From CAYYJS01 sp964472315 (GTDB lineage Bacteria > Verrucomicrobiota > Kiritimatiellia > UBA8416): a stretch of 64,000 nt of DNA. Below the pieces are notes generated by a model. The model searched no databases. It was given only the letters and a program-made list of their open reading frames with translations, and was not told the DNA's origin. Position 1 is the stretch's first letter; every line of letters starts with the position of its first letter. A program made the translations under genes and the position numbers. The stretch lies in contig CAYYJS010000014.1 of NCBI GenBank assembly GCA_964472315.1, positions 1 to 64,000 on the forward strand. The letters run 5' to 3'. This document shows positions 27,563-35,555 of this stretch, in pieces.

Positions 27563-27673
27563 CCGTCCGGCCTGACGAGACTGGCGGAGTTGATGGCGTC
27601 CGCCCCTTCGCCGCTTACGGGCTGACGCGGTTCTCGGCGGGCTGTCACGCCACCATGCGGCCCCGTACCGGCG

Positions 27674-28105
27674 TCAGTTCAGCGGATCCTCGATCCGCAA
27701 CCCAGGGACGCGCACGAAGTTCGCGTCATGTGTCCAGATCCGCGTCGCGCCAGCCTGCAAGGCCGTCAACGCGATCTGGACGTCGAAGATGCGGGGACCG
27801 GAGACATGGAGGGTCTTGGCAAGTTCCGTGAGATCGGCGAGGAATCGCGTTCCGGGCAAGAAGACGCGCGCGCCTCCGGTTGTTGCGAGACTGTTCAGGA
27901 AGTCCCTCGCCTGCGTCGCCGTCGATGCACCGCCTGGATTGCAGGGATGCGTGACTTGCGCCCAGAACTCGGTCGCCGTGGTCAGGGCGAAACCCCAGTC
28001 TTGCCCGCAGGATGCCGCTGACTCGATGGCCTTCCGTGCCGCCGCGTGTTCGGCAGCCCCTGCGCGGTGTGCGTAGATCAGGATGTTGGTGTCGATGCAG
28101 ATCAT
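27674..28105 (-). CDS. vapC: VapC-type PIN-domain ribonuclease toxin
   Basis: The 143-residue protein is a full PIN domain: D5 in ICIDTN, E46 in TEFW, D108 in RIFDVQIA and D127 in WTHDANF form the acidic metal-binding site. VapC toxins cleave tRNA or rRNA when freed from antitoxin. The ATG overlaps the antitoxin stop by 4 bases (ATGA), the usual coupling for vapBC. It is intact, unlike the PIN gene on the other side of the antitoxin. Confidence 0.88.
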   Translation of the reverse strand: MICIDTNILIYAHRAGAAEHAAARKAIESAASCGQDWGFALTTATEFWAQVTHPCNPGGASTATQARDFLNSLATTGGARVFLPGTRFLADLTELAKTLHVSGPRIFDVQIALTALQAGATRIWTHDANFVRVPGLRIEDPLN

Positions 28106-28332
28106 GATTCGTCCAGCAGCCAGTCATGCATGGCCGTACGGTCCCGGACTTCCTCCGGAACCCCGCCTTCGGCCACCACCCATCGGATGCGTCGCCGCGT
28201 CGGCGACGGCCCAGCGGCCAGCCTCAGACGCAGGCCATCCTCAATGAGCGCGCGCAGCGGTTTGTGCTCATCCAGCGCACGCTTCTTGGCGTCCATCAGC
28301 AAGGACTCGGGCAGGTCCACGGTCGTCTTCAT
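28102..28332 (-). CDS. vapB: VapB-type antitoxin (ribbon-helix-helix)
   Basis: The 76-residue protein opens MKTTVDLPESLLMDAKKRAL, a ribbon-helix-helix DNA-binding fold, followed by a C-terminal segment rich in Arg, Trp and acidic residues (VPEEVRDRTAMHDWLLDES) that should occupy the toxin's active site. The ATG at 28332 is preferred over one at 28344, since the latter lies inside the -10 box. With transcription predicted to start at about 28333, the mRNA is likely leaderless. Autoregulation is expected from the family and from the palindrome on the promoter. Confidence 0.82.
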   Translation of the reverse strand: MKTTVDLPESLLMDAKKRALDEHKPLRALIEDGLRLRLAAGPSPTRRRIRWVVAEGGVPEEVRDRTAMHDWLLDES

Positions 28333-28339
28333 ACGGGGA

Positions 28340-28368
28340 ACCATATTCCCATACGCACGTCTTGTCAA
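28340..28368 (-). promoter_or_regulatory. vapBC promoter with operator palindrome
   Basis: Minus strand: a perfect TTGACA (28363-28368), 17-base spacer and TATGGT (28340-28345). An inverted repeat GGGAA-TATGG-TTCCC sits over the -10, a natural site for VapB/VapBC autorepression. The predicted transcription start falls directly at the vapB ATG. Confidence 0.65.
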
Positions 28369-28406
28369 CAACTGCCCTGCCACCATGACGCCGTGGCGTT
28401 GGGGGT

Positions 28407-28770
28407 TTGACAAGTGTTCTCATCGACGTGCTTACGGATGATCCAAGTTGGGCCGAGTGGTCGATTGCGCAGCTCGAGAACCACAGCGACTCCGGACTGA
28501 TCATCAACCCCGTCGTCTACGCTGAGCTTTGTTTCGGCAGCCCCTCCACCGAATTCGTGGATGATGTGGTCAGGAAATTCGGCCTCACCTACCAAGAGAT
28601 CCCCAGGCAAGGCCTCTTTCGAGCAACCAAGGCGTTCGGCCGGTATAAAGCCCGCCGCGGAACCAAGGTCTCGCCTCTCCCTGACTTCTTCATCGGCGGT
28701 CACGCAGAAGCTGCTGGAGTGCCTCTGCTCACACGCGACACCAATGCGGTCCAGGGCGTGGTTGACAGGG
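28407..28770 (+). pseudogene. Broken second PIN-domain gene
   Basis: From 28407 the frame reads TSVLIDVLTDDPSWAEWSIA and later PVVYAELCFG, FFIGGHAEAAG and PLLTRDTN, a typical VapC. The normal beginning, VDTSVLIDVL, is interrupted: the codons for the first catalytic Asp (TTTGAC, ~28406-28411) are in another frame, as if two bases were lost. After RDTN the usual ending (xYxxYFPxxxLI) is replaced by unrelated sequence running into apt. No antitoxin precedes it. Both ends are damaged, so it is called a pseudogene; a TTG start at 28407 could still make a truncated product. Confidence 0.65.
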
Positions 28771-28815
28771 GCGTGGCGACATGGCATGACATGCGGCACA
28801 AGCAGGAGGGTTGTC

Positions 28816-29337
28816 ATGAGTGTCGAAACATTGAGGGCCGCGATCCGCGACGTGCCGGACTTTCCGAAGCCGGGGATCCTGTTCAAAGACATCACGCCGG
28901 TGCTGGGTAACCCGGCGCTGTTTCGCATGGCGATCGATCTGTTCGCCGACCGACTGGCGGGCAAGCGCGTGACGAAGGTGGCCGGCATCGATGCCCGCGG
29001 CTTCATCTTCGGCGCGGCGTTGGCCGAGCGTCTCGGCCTCGGGTTCGTACCCGTACGCAAGGCCGGCAAACTGCCCTACGCGACGTTCGAGGAATCCTAT
29101 GCGCTGGAGTATGGAACCAATACCATCGCGATTCACCGTGACGCGTTCGCTTCCGGCGAGCGGGTGGTGCTGATCGACGACCTGCTGGCCACCGGCGGCA
29201 CCGCGGCGGCGGCCGTCTCGCTCATCCGTCGGGCCGGCGGCACGCTCGTCGAGGTGCACTTCCTCATCGAGCTGGCCTTCCTCGCCGGACGCGCGAAGCT
29301 CGTCGGCAGCGACGTCTTCGCGCCAATCGTATTTTAG
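28816..29337 (+). CDS. apt: Adenine phosphoribosyltransferase
   Basis: The 173-residue type I phosphoribosyltransferase salvages adenine with PRPP to AMP. It has the Apt start (IRDVPDFPKPGILFKDITP), GIDARGFIFGAALA, RKAGKLP, and the PRPP-binding loop VVLIDDLLATGGT (117-129). Length is typical. The ATG at 28816 has a strong AGGAGG 6 bases upstream, ruling out longer in-frame starts inside the broken PIN gene. It stands alone; what drives its transcription is not clear. Confidence 0.94.
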   Translation: MSVETLRAAIRDVPDFPKPGILFKDITPVLGNPALFRMAIDLFADRLAGKRVTKVAGIDARGFIFGAALAERLGLGFVPVRKAGKLPYATFEESYALEYGTNTIAIHRDAFASGERVVLIDDLLATGGTAAAAVSLIRRAGGTLVEVHFLIELAFLAGRAKLVGSDVFAPIVF

Positions 29338-29479
29338 CGCAGAGTCGTTTTCCCGCCTCAACAGTCTCGCAATCGCCTGACATTCCGCTATATTCCGCGG
29401 CATCTGTTGTGAGGACAAGACGCCGTGACGGGTGCCGAGTTCATGGCGATAAGGGACACACCATGGATTAGCTTGTGAA

Positions 29480-29839
29480 TCATGTCTTCTTGCCCATCCA
29501 TGCCAGCATGTCCGCTATGGCGATGCCGTAGTCGGTTACGGATGCCTTCCACTGCTCAAGGCACTTCCGCCCGCGCGCCGTCACCTGGTAGCGCCGACGC
29601 GCCGGACCGCTTTCCCCCGTAGCCCACTCGGAAGTCAGCAGCCCCTCCTTCTCCATGTCTTTCAGCACCCGATAGAGCCCCGTCGCATCGGCGGGTTGGT
29701 TGCGGAACATGACCAACTCGCCCAGCCGTTGCGCAATCATGTACCCATGCGACGGCCCATCGGTCAGGACCCGCAACACCGCCGGCCGCAGCAACCGCAT
29801 GAGCGTCTTCCCCGAACAGGCGCAGTCATCGAACGTCAT
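29480..29839 (-). CDS. PadR-family transcriptional regulator
   Basis: The 119-residue protein is a PadR winged helix: LLRPAVLRVLTDGPSHGYMI (~17-36), then LYRVLKDMEKEGLLTSEW and RRRYQVTARGRKCLEQW. The start at 29839 is set by AAGGAG 11 bases upstream; an ATG at 29848 is too close to that site. It is the last gene of a permease-permease-ATPase-PadR set, 20 bases after the ATPase, and probably represses the operon at the palindrome around 33075-33093. PadR regulators beside ABC exporters commonly respond to the exported drug or peptide (family knowledge). Confidence 0.87.
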   Translation of the reverse strand: MTFDDCACSGKTLMRLLRPAVLRVLTDGPSHGYMIAQRLGELVMFRNQPADATGLYRVLKDMEKEGLLTSEWATGESGPARRRYQVTARGRKCLEQWKASVTDYGIAIADMLAWMGKKT

Positions 29840-29859
29840 GGCTCGCATCGCTCCTTCGT

Positions 29860-30552
29860 TTACCGTGGCCCATCGTGCAGACGGCCATCCTGAAGGCGCA
29901 GGCAACGATCGGCTCGCGTCTCGCCGGGAAAGTGTCCGTGCGTGGCCACGATCAGGCTGGCATTCTTTTCGCGCACGTAGCGAAACAGCAGGTCGCACAA
30001 CTCATCGGCCGTCTGCGGATCGACATTGCCCGTGGGCTCGTCGGCAATGAGCAAGACCGGTTCGTTGACCAACGCGCGGGCCAAAGCCACACGCTGTTGC
30101 TGCCCGATGCTGAGTTCGGACGGCAAGTTGTCCAGCCGGTCGCTCAAACCCAGCCGGTCGAGCAAGGCGTCGGCCTTGACGCGGCGCGCGGCGGGCGAGT
30201 CCGGTCCGCCGACCAGGGCCGCCTCCACATTCTCCCGCGCCGTCCACGCGGGAATGAGGTTGAAGTCCTGGAACAGCAAGCCGATGCGCTCCCGTCGCAG
30301 GGCCGCGAGGTCATCGCCTTTCATCCGCCGGTAGGGAACCCCCTCGAACGTCACATCCCCCATCGTCGGCAAATCGATCCCGCTCAACAGCCAGAGGAGA
30401 ACGGACTTGCCTTGTCCGCTGCGCCCTTTGATCACCAGCGTCTCGCCGGCGGCGACGGCCAGTGTGACTCCGTCGAGCACCTCGATCGTGCGTTCCCGCA
30501 CGGTGAAACTCTTGTACAAATTGCGGCCTTCTAGCCGCGGCCTTGCAGGCAT
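29860..30552 (-). CDS. ABC transporter ATPase, LolD/MacB type
   Basis: The 230-residue ATPase has Walker A GRSGQGKSV (43-51), Q loop (LLFQDFNL), signature LSIGQQQRVALARAL, Walker B LLIADEPTG and the switch histidine in VATHGH. It fits the LolCDE/MacB/FtsE branch that powers mechanotransmission rather than classical transport. It lies between the two FtsX-like permeases upstream and PadR downstream, all on one strand. Confidence 0.9.
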   Translation of the reverse strand: MPARPRLEGRNLYKSFTVRERTIEVLDGVTLAVAAGETLVIKGRSGQGKSVLLWLLSGIDLPTMGDVTFEGVPYRRMKGDDLAALRRERIGLLFQDFNLIPAWTARENVEAALVGGPDSPAARRVKADALLDRLGLSDRLDNLPSELSIGQQQRVALARALVNEPVLLIADEPTGNVDPQTADELCDLLFRYVREKNASLIVATHGHFPGETRADRCLRLQDGRLHDGPR

Positions 30553-30600
30553 TGTCTTACTCCCTTCGGTTTCCCGTTCCTCATTCGCTTCGCCGACGTG

Positions 30601-31824
30601 TCAGGGTCTCCGCAACAGGTGCGCTGGTGACGCGCGCACCGCCGTTGCAACCCCAGCCATGGCAGTCAGCAGACCGAGGCCCGTGGCCCATGCCAGACCG
30701 AGCAACACCGCGAACGCATCGAGGCGCGCGCCGGCCGCCGCAGTCGTGAACCGAGGCATCAACCCAACGATCGCCGCCGCGACGGCCGCGCCCGCCAGAC
30801 TCCCGGTCGTCGCCAGCAGCACCGATTCGATCGCCAGCGGGGCGCGGACGGCGCGAGCACTCCACCCGATGGTCCTCAACACGGCGATCTCGAATCGTCG
30901 TTCATGGACGGCGGCCGCTTGCGCGCGCACGACCAGCAGGCTCATGCCGATCGCGAGCAGCAGCGTCGTGGCTCCCGCGAGTCTCCGGTGAACCTGCATG
31001 GCGCGGCTTCCCGGGACGCCGCATCCAAAGGACGTGAACCGGGCTTCGTCGCCCAGCGCTCGCCGAATATCCGCGAGTGCGCCCCTGTGCGCGAATGCGC
31101 TCCGGCTTTCCACGAGTACCGCGTTGACGGCGTCGCCGAGCGGCGCCGCCAGGCGCGGGGCAATCGTCGCTCGCGCGTCCTCGACCGCCATGTAGATGTG
31201 CGCCTTGCCGGGCCGGATAGGAGGATTGACAATGCCGACCACGGTTGTGGTCGTCGTCCCCAGTGAGAGGGTATCGCCCACACGTAAGCGATGCGTTCGG
31301 GCGAACTCCCGGTCGAGCATGACCGCGCCGCGGTCTTCGGGCATCAGAAACCGGCCATCGGTCACTTGAGACGGCGCCGCGACGGTCGCCGCAAAAGCCT
31401 TTGGGCGCGACACATCGAATCCGCCCACCAGCCAACGTCCCTCGCCACGCGAGGCGCGCATGCCAAAAAGCAGGTACGGCGAAGCGTCGGCGACATGGGG
31501 CGACGCGCGCAACCGCTCGACCACATCCTCCGAAAACACGCGGGACGGCGCGCCATTGGCCTCGAAACCCTCGCGCGCGGGGTCCAACGCCAGGGCGGGA
31601 CACGCCTCACCTGCGCATCGCGGGAGGAAAGCCATCGTATGCGCACCAATATCCCACAGTGTGCGCACCACCCCGTCGCGCGTGGCGCGCGCCGCCGCCA
31701 CGACCGCTGCCGCCGTGACTACAATAATCGCGTATCCCAAACCGATCGCCACGGCGCGCCCCCGGCGTCGCGACATGGTCCGCCATGCGTACGACCAGGA
31801 ATCCAGAAACCGAATGCCGGACAT
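30601..31824 (-). CDS. FtsX/MacB-like ABC permease (second)
   Basis: The 407-residue permease has one N-terminal helix (~25-46), a large extracytoplasmic domain (~50-280, with GGFD and VMLDREFARTHRLRVGD typical of MacB_PCD) and three C-terminal helices, ending ASPAHLLRRP. The ATG at 31824 has AAGGAGG ~9 bases upstream, which rejects a longer start at 31905. It resembles its upstream neighbour, so the pair probably forms a heterodimer with the ATPase, acting on lipids, peptides or antibiotics at the envelope. Confidence 0.86.
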   Translation of the reverse strand: MSGIRFLDSWSYAWRTMSRRRGRAVAIGLGYAIIVVTAAAVVAAARATRDGVVRTLWDIGAHTMAFLPRCAGEACPALALDPAREGFEANGAPSRVFSEDVVERLRASPHVADASPYLLFGMRASRGEGRWLVGGFDVSRPKAFAATVAAPSQVTDGRFLMPEDRGAVMLDREFARTHRLRVGDTLSLGTTTTTVVGIVNPPIRPGKAHIYMAVEDARATIAPRLAAPLGDAVNAVLVESRSAFAHRGALADIRRALGDEARFTSFGCGVPGSRAMQVHRRLAGATTLLLAIGMSLLVVRAQAAAVHERRFEIAVLRTIGWSARAVRAPLAIESVLLATTGSLAGAAVAAAIVGLMPRFTTAAAGARLDAFAVLLGLAWATGLGLLTAMAGVATAVRASPAHLLRRP

Positions 31825-31837
31825 CGAGCGTGCCTCC

Positions 31838-33016
31838 TTATCGTTTACGTAGAACGTCGGCAGGGGATATCCGCGCCATGCTCCGCGCGGCATACAGGGC
31901 GGCACCCCCGGCCACTCCGCCCACCAGCGCCAGCGCGGCCGGTACGGCGGCTGCCGGCCCGCCCGCGCCAGCTGTCAGTCCGGCCACCGCCGCGCCGGCG
32001 ATGCCCCCCAGCGCTGAAGGGATTGCGGCTTCCCAAAGGGCGTGCCGTCCAACCTGCCGATCGCTCCAGCCGATCGCCTTCACTATCCCGATCTCGCGGC
32101 GCCGCTCCAGCAACAGCGCATACTGCGTTCGAGCCACCGAGACGGCGACGCCTGCGGCCAGGAGCAACGCGAGCAAGGCCATGCCCTGTCCGCCGAGGCC
32201 CATTGCCGCGCCCGCCGGCCCGAAACATCCGTAGCCGCCCGTGGCCGCATGGGGTCCCAGCAGGGCTTGTACATTCGCGATCAAACCGCTCTGTCTGCGC
32301 GCGTCGCGCCCATCCACCAATACGCCGTTCACTCGCCCGTCCAGGGGACCCGTCAGGCGGGACTCGATCACCGCCACGGCGTCGGGGAGGGCCAAGTAGA
32401 GATCGGCCTTGGCCGGCCGGGTGCCCGGACTCAACATGCCCAGAACGGCGAACGTCCGTCCCGCCAACTCAATGTCATGGCCGACGGACAGGCCGGCCGT
32501 TTCCGCGAAGGTTTGTTCGATCAGCACGCCTCCGGCATCGCCCGGCTTCATCCCGCGCCCCGCCACGATTTCCGTGGCGGAACACCCGGCCATGCGAACG
32601 GTTTCCATATCCGCCGGATCGAAACCGCCCACCAGCACCGTGCGGTTGCGGTCCGCCGGCCATTGCATGCGGAAACTCAGCCATGGCGCGGCCCGCCGGA
32701 CCAGCGGGAGTCGTCGGATCGCGTCGATATCGGACCGCGACAGCAGCGCGGTTGGGTGCCCGTAGGCCTCCAAACCCTCGCGGACCGGATCATGAGGCCG
32801 GGGATCGTCCGAAGACGAGCCATCGGTCAGGATGAAACCCAGAAAATGCGCGCCGGTAACCCGCAAGGCTGCGTCCGTTTCCCGCCGCGTCTCGCCGAAC
32901 AGCGCGAACCCCGCCGCTGCCACCGCAACGGACACAGCGTAGCCGACCGCCATCCACCCCGTGCGTCCGGGCCTTCGCCGAGCCTCGCGCCACACCCAAC
33001 CCAGTTCGTTCAACAT
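31838..33016 (-). CDS. FtsX/MacB-like ABC permease (first)
   Basis: The 392-residue protein shares the layout of its neighbour: N-terminal helix (~20-41), periplasmic domain (~45-275, with VLVGGFDPADMETV and VLIEQTFAETAGLSVGHDI), three C-terminal helices and an ISPADVLRKR end. It is the promoter-proximal gene; 13 bases separate it from the next permease. A PadR-type operator lies within its promoter, about 60 bases upstream. Confidence 0.86.
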   Translation of the reverse strand: MLNELGWVWREARRRPGRTGWMAVGYAVSVAVAAAGFALFGETRRETDAALRVTGAHFLGFILTDGSSSDDPRPHDPVREGLEAYGHPTALLSRSDIDAIRRLPLVRRAAPWLSFRMQWPADRNRTVLVGGFDPADMETVRMAGCSATEIVAGRGMKPGDAGGVLIEQTFAETAGLSVGHDIELAGRTFAVLGMLSPGTRPAKADLYLALPDAVAVIESRLTGPLDGRVNGVLVDGRDARRQSGLIANVQALLGPHAATGGYGCFGPAGAAMGLGGQGMALLALLLAAGVAVSVARTQYALLLERRREIGIVKAIGWSDRQVGRHALWEAAIPSALGGIAGAAVAGLTAGAGGPAAAVPAALALVGGVAGGAALYAARSMARISPADVLRKR

Positions 33017-33073
33017 GCCGTTGCCACGCCTTTCGGTACGCCTCTTCCTCCGTTCGGTAGCAGACGAGTGACT

Positions 33074-33102
33074 ATACTAGATCAGCTCTAGTAGCTCGTC
33101 AA
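33074..33102 (-). promoter_or_regulatory. Promoter and PadR-type operator of the ABC operon
   Basis: Minus strand TTGACG (33097-33102) and TAGTAT (33074-33079) are 17 bases apart. Between and over them is a perfect inverted repeat with 7-base arms, TACTAGA and TCTAGTA, separated by 5 bases (33075-33093). Placement between the boxes means a bound dimer would block RNA polymerase; the PadR encoded at the end of the operon is the obvious candidate. Confidence 0.65.
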
Positions 33103-33594
33103 GCGTTCGACTTTGCCGCGGGGAGAGAAGGGGAGAAGAGGCGAGCGGGGAGGGGATCGGTGGACGATAGCGGCGACGAGAACGGTGGACGAGCAGGGAT
33201 TCCCAATCGTGGTCCGCTCTCGTCGCCTGTCTGCGTGCGGCACGCACAGGCAGGCCGTTCTCGTTCACCGTGTTCTCCATCGTTGGACATTGGACTTGAG
33301 CGTTGGCTGTTGGGCATTGCTGTCACCTGTCGCGGAGCGGGTCGCGGGGGTTGACGCGTGGGGCGGAGGAGAGGGGACGCCCGTCTCGGAGATCCGGGCG
33401 TACTGGGAGTAGGCACGTTTCTCCGAAACGTGCCCCGGTGGATGAGCCCGGTGGATGGGTTTAAGACCGTTATGCGGCAAGGGTGTGCGGAGCCGGTTCG
33501 GTGGTAATGGGGGGGGATGGCGCGCCGGGCTCGGATCGGATCAACACCCAACAGCCAACACGGAATGTCCAATAGTCAAGGGAAGTGGACGGTC
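33103..33594. other. Intergenic region with repeats
   Basis: No gene is supported in these ~490 bases. It holds short CGTTGGAC/GTTGGGCATT words (33275-33318), palindromic repeat copy 4 (33357-33545), and ACACCCAACAGCCAACAC words just before the end of the RmlD-like gene. Confidence 0.6.
33357..33545. repeat. Palindromic intergenic repeat, copy 4
   Basis: Palindrome B at 33377-33401 (arms ACGCCCG and CGGGCGT), linker ACTGGGAGTA, palindrome A at 33412-33434 (perfect 10-base arms), the GGTGGATGAG/GGTGGATGGG words, and the downstream GGAGCCGGTTCGGTGGTAAT ... GCGCGCCGGGCTCGGA segment that aligns with copy 2. The order is identical to copy 1 over its length. Confidence 0.75.
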
Positions 33595-34515
33595 TTACGG
33601 CTGGGCGGCGGGCGCCGGGATATGGCGGCGCAGGATCGCGGGAATGGCCTGGGCGAAGGATGTGCGCCGGCCGATATCGAGCGATTCCAGAAGGCTGCAA
33701 TCCAGGTGCGCATCGCGCGGCCGGGGTGCGCCGGTTCCGGGATGCGGATTCGCCGTCAGATGGGCTGGATCGTAGCCGAGGTGGGGGGCCATGGCGACGG
33801 CCATGTCGTACTTGGTCATGGGTTCGTCGCCGGACCAATGGACGGTGCCGCCGAAACGGGGATTGCGCGCACGGTGTTCGATGAGTCCGCGGCAGACGAC
33901 GCCGATGTCGTCGACCAGCGTGGGATAGCGAATGGCCCATGCGTCGCACACGATCGGCGCCGCGCCGGCCAGCATCGATTCCGCCACGCCGGTGACGGCC
34001 GATTCGCCGAGCCATTCCGCGTCCCCGTAGAGAATGGGGATGCGCAGGATGCACGCCTCCGGCATCGCCTCGCGGGCGGCGAGTTCGCCGTCGCGCTTGC
34101 CGCGACCGTAGGCGTTCAGCGGGTGCGTGGCATCGCCGGGCCGGTACGGGGGGGTCGTTCCATCGAACACGTAGTCGGTCGAGACGTAGATGAGCCAGGC
34201 GCCGGACTGCGCGGCGAGACGGGTCAGGTCGCGCGTGACGCCGACGTTCAGGTCCATGGTGGCGGCCGGATCCTTCTCGCTGACGTCCGGTCGCCGTTCC
34301 GCGGCGCTGTGGACGATCACATCCGGCCGCAGATCGTCGACGTAGGCGCGCATCGCCGCGCGGTCGCGCAGGTCCAGCCGATCCAGCGCGGCGCCGGCGC
34401 GGCGGAAAGCCGTGCCGCGGACGCGCCATCCCGGAATGTCGCCGCACATGCGCACGATCGCGCGGCCCAGCAGGCCCGAGGCGCCCGTGACGAGGATGGT
34501 TTTCACGCCCGGCAT
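33595..34515 (-). CDS. dTDP-4-dehydrorhamnose reductase-like (RmlD family) SDR
   Basis: The 306-residue extended SDR has GASGLLG (10-16, NAD(P)-binding), DVIVHSAAERRPD, the catalytic STDYVFDG and YGRGK, and a C-terminal substrate domain. The family reduces dTDP-4-keto-rhamnose; relatives include the MAT2B regulatory subunit, and the HSAAERRPD variant is closer to that branch. No rmlABC genes adjoin, so a rhamnose role is not assured. The ATG at 34515 fits the family N-terminus; no good ribosome site is seen, and a GTG at 34506 is possible. Confidence 0.78.
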   Translation of the reverse strand: MPGVKTILVTGASGLLGRAIVRMCGDIPGWRVRGTAFRRAGAALDRLDLRDRAAMRAYVDDLRPDVIVHSAAERRPDVSEKDPAATMDLNVGVTRDLTRLAAQSGAWLIYVSTDYVFDGTTPPYRPGDATHPLNAYGRGKRDGELAAREAMPEACILRIPILYGDAEWLGESAVTGVAESMLAGAAPIVCDAWAIRYPTLVDDIGVVCRGLIEHRARNPRFGGTVHWSGDEPMTKYDMAVAMAPHLGYDPAHLTANPHPGTGAPRPRDAHLDCSLLESLDIGRRTSFAQAIPAILRRHIPAPAAQP

Positions 34516-34629
34516 TAGATCAGAGTCGGGCGCATGAGAGAAGTGGAAACGGTTGGATCGGGCGAAAGCGGGCTTGCGCGGCTTCGCGCAAAGCGGTATG
34601 CAAGACGGCGTTACGTGGAGGTCGCCTAC

Positions 34630-35382
34630 ATGGACGCGAAACTTTTTTTCAGTACGTTTCTCCTGATCTTCCTGGCGGAGTTGGGGGATAAGACGCAATT
34701 GGCGGCGATGGCCCGGACGGCAAGTTCCGATGGCGCGAAATGGACCGTATTCTTCGCCGCGTCGGCGGCGTTGGTCGTGTCGACGCTGGTGGCCGTGTTG
34801 TTTGGACACGTCCTGACGAAGTTCATCCCCGAGCATGTCATCAAGATGGCGGCCGGCACGCTGTTCATTCTGTTCGGCGGACTTATCCTCTATGACACCC
34901 TGAGGCGGCCGGCGCCGGAGCCTGCGGAAGCCATGCCGGCGGCGGTGGCGCGTCCCGGCATGTTGGCGCGCGCGGTTCTGCGGATCGCCGCGGACTTCGA
35001 ACAGGCCTCGGCCGACGATTACCTGGCGCTGGCCGCAAAGGCGGCGACACCGGCGGGACGGGCGATGCTTCTGACGCTTGCGGCGGAAGAGCGCGAGCAC
35101 CTGCGGATGCTCCGCGAAACCACGGCCGAGCACGCGGAGGTCGTGCTGACGGCGGTTTCGCCCGAGCTGCTGCCCGGCGAACCGGAGTTGAAGCATGACG
35201 TCGCCGCGAGCGCCGATCCGGCCCTTGCGCACGCCGTGGCGCACGAGGAAGCGACGGCGCGATTCTACTTCGAGTTGGCGCGGTTGACGCCGCTGCCGTC
35301 GCTCAAGCACACATTCACCACGCTCGCCCGCGCCGAACAAGGGCATGCCGAGCGCCTGAAGCGGACGCCAGGGGTCATCTAG
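34630..35382 (+). CDS. GDT1/TMEM165 half-transporter fused to a ferritin-like domain
   Basis: The 250-residue protein starts with one UPF0016 (GDT1) unit (~1-92): three helices with the family's metal-binding signature ELGDKT. Normal bacterial members (MntX/MneA) carry two such units that face each other; here there is one. Residues ~115-245 form a four-helix ferritin-like/rubrerythrin domain with diiron-type carboxylate and His positions (DFEQ, EEREHLRML, HEEATARFYFE, EQGHAERL). The fusion suggests Mn or Fe handling at the membrane, perhaps as a homodimer (inference). The ATG at 34630 has GGAGG 8 bases upstream. Confidence 0.8.
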   Translation: MDAKLFFSTFLLIFLAELGDKTQLAAMARTASSDGAKWTVFFAASAALVVSTLVAVLFGHVLTKFIPEHVIKMAAGTLFILFGGLILYDTLRRPAPEPAEAMPAAVARPGMLARAVLRIAADFEQASADDYLALAAKAATPAGRAMLLTLAAEEREHLRMLRETTAEHAEVVLTAVSPELLPGEPELKHDVAASADPALAHAVAHEEATARFYFELARLTPLPSLKHTFTTLARAEQGHAERLKRTPGVI

Positions 35383-35519
35383 CACCCAAGCCAAAGCAAG
35401 GGGGAGACGGGCCGGGCCGCGTGAGCGCGGTTTGGCGACGAAGAAAGGCGGGTGGGACGGGGGATGGGGAATCCACCGTCTGGCGAGTGCCGAAAAAGGG
35501 GGAGAATGACCGGCACCCA

Positions 35520-35548
35520 TTGACGGGGGCGCGGGTCCGGTGCAGTAT
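35520..35548 (+). promoter_or_regulatory. Candidate hrpB promoter
   Basis: TTGACG (35520-35525) and CAGTAT (35543-35548) are 17 bases apart. The start codon at 35556 is 7 bases beyond, and no ribosome site intervenes, so a leaderless transcript is predicted. Confidence 0.35.
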
Positions 35549-35555
35549 CGGCGCG

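Noticed and set aside
27365..27625. 86-codon plus-strand frame in the accessory zone
   Set aside because: It begins inside a palindromic repeat and covers the minus-strand nucleotidyltransferase remnant, which has better motif support.
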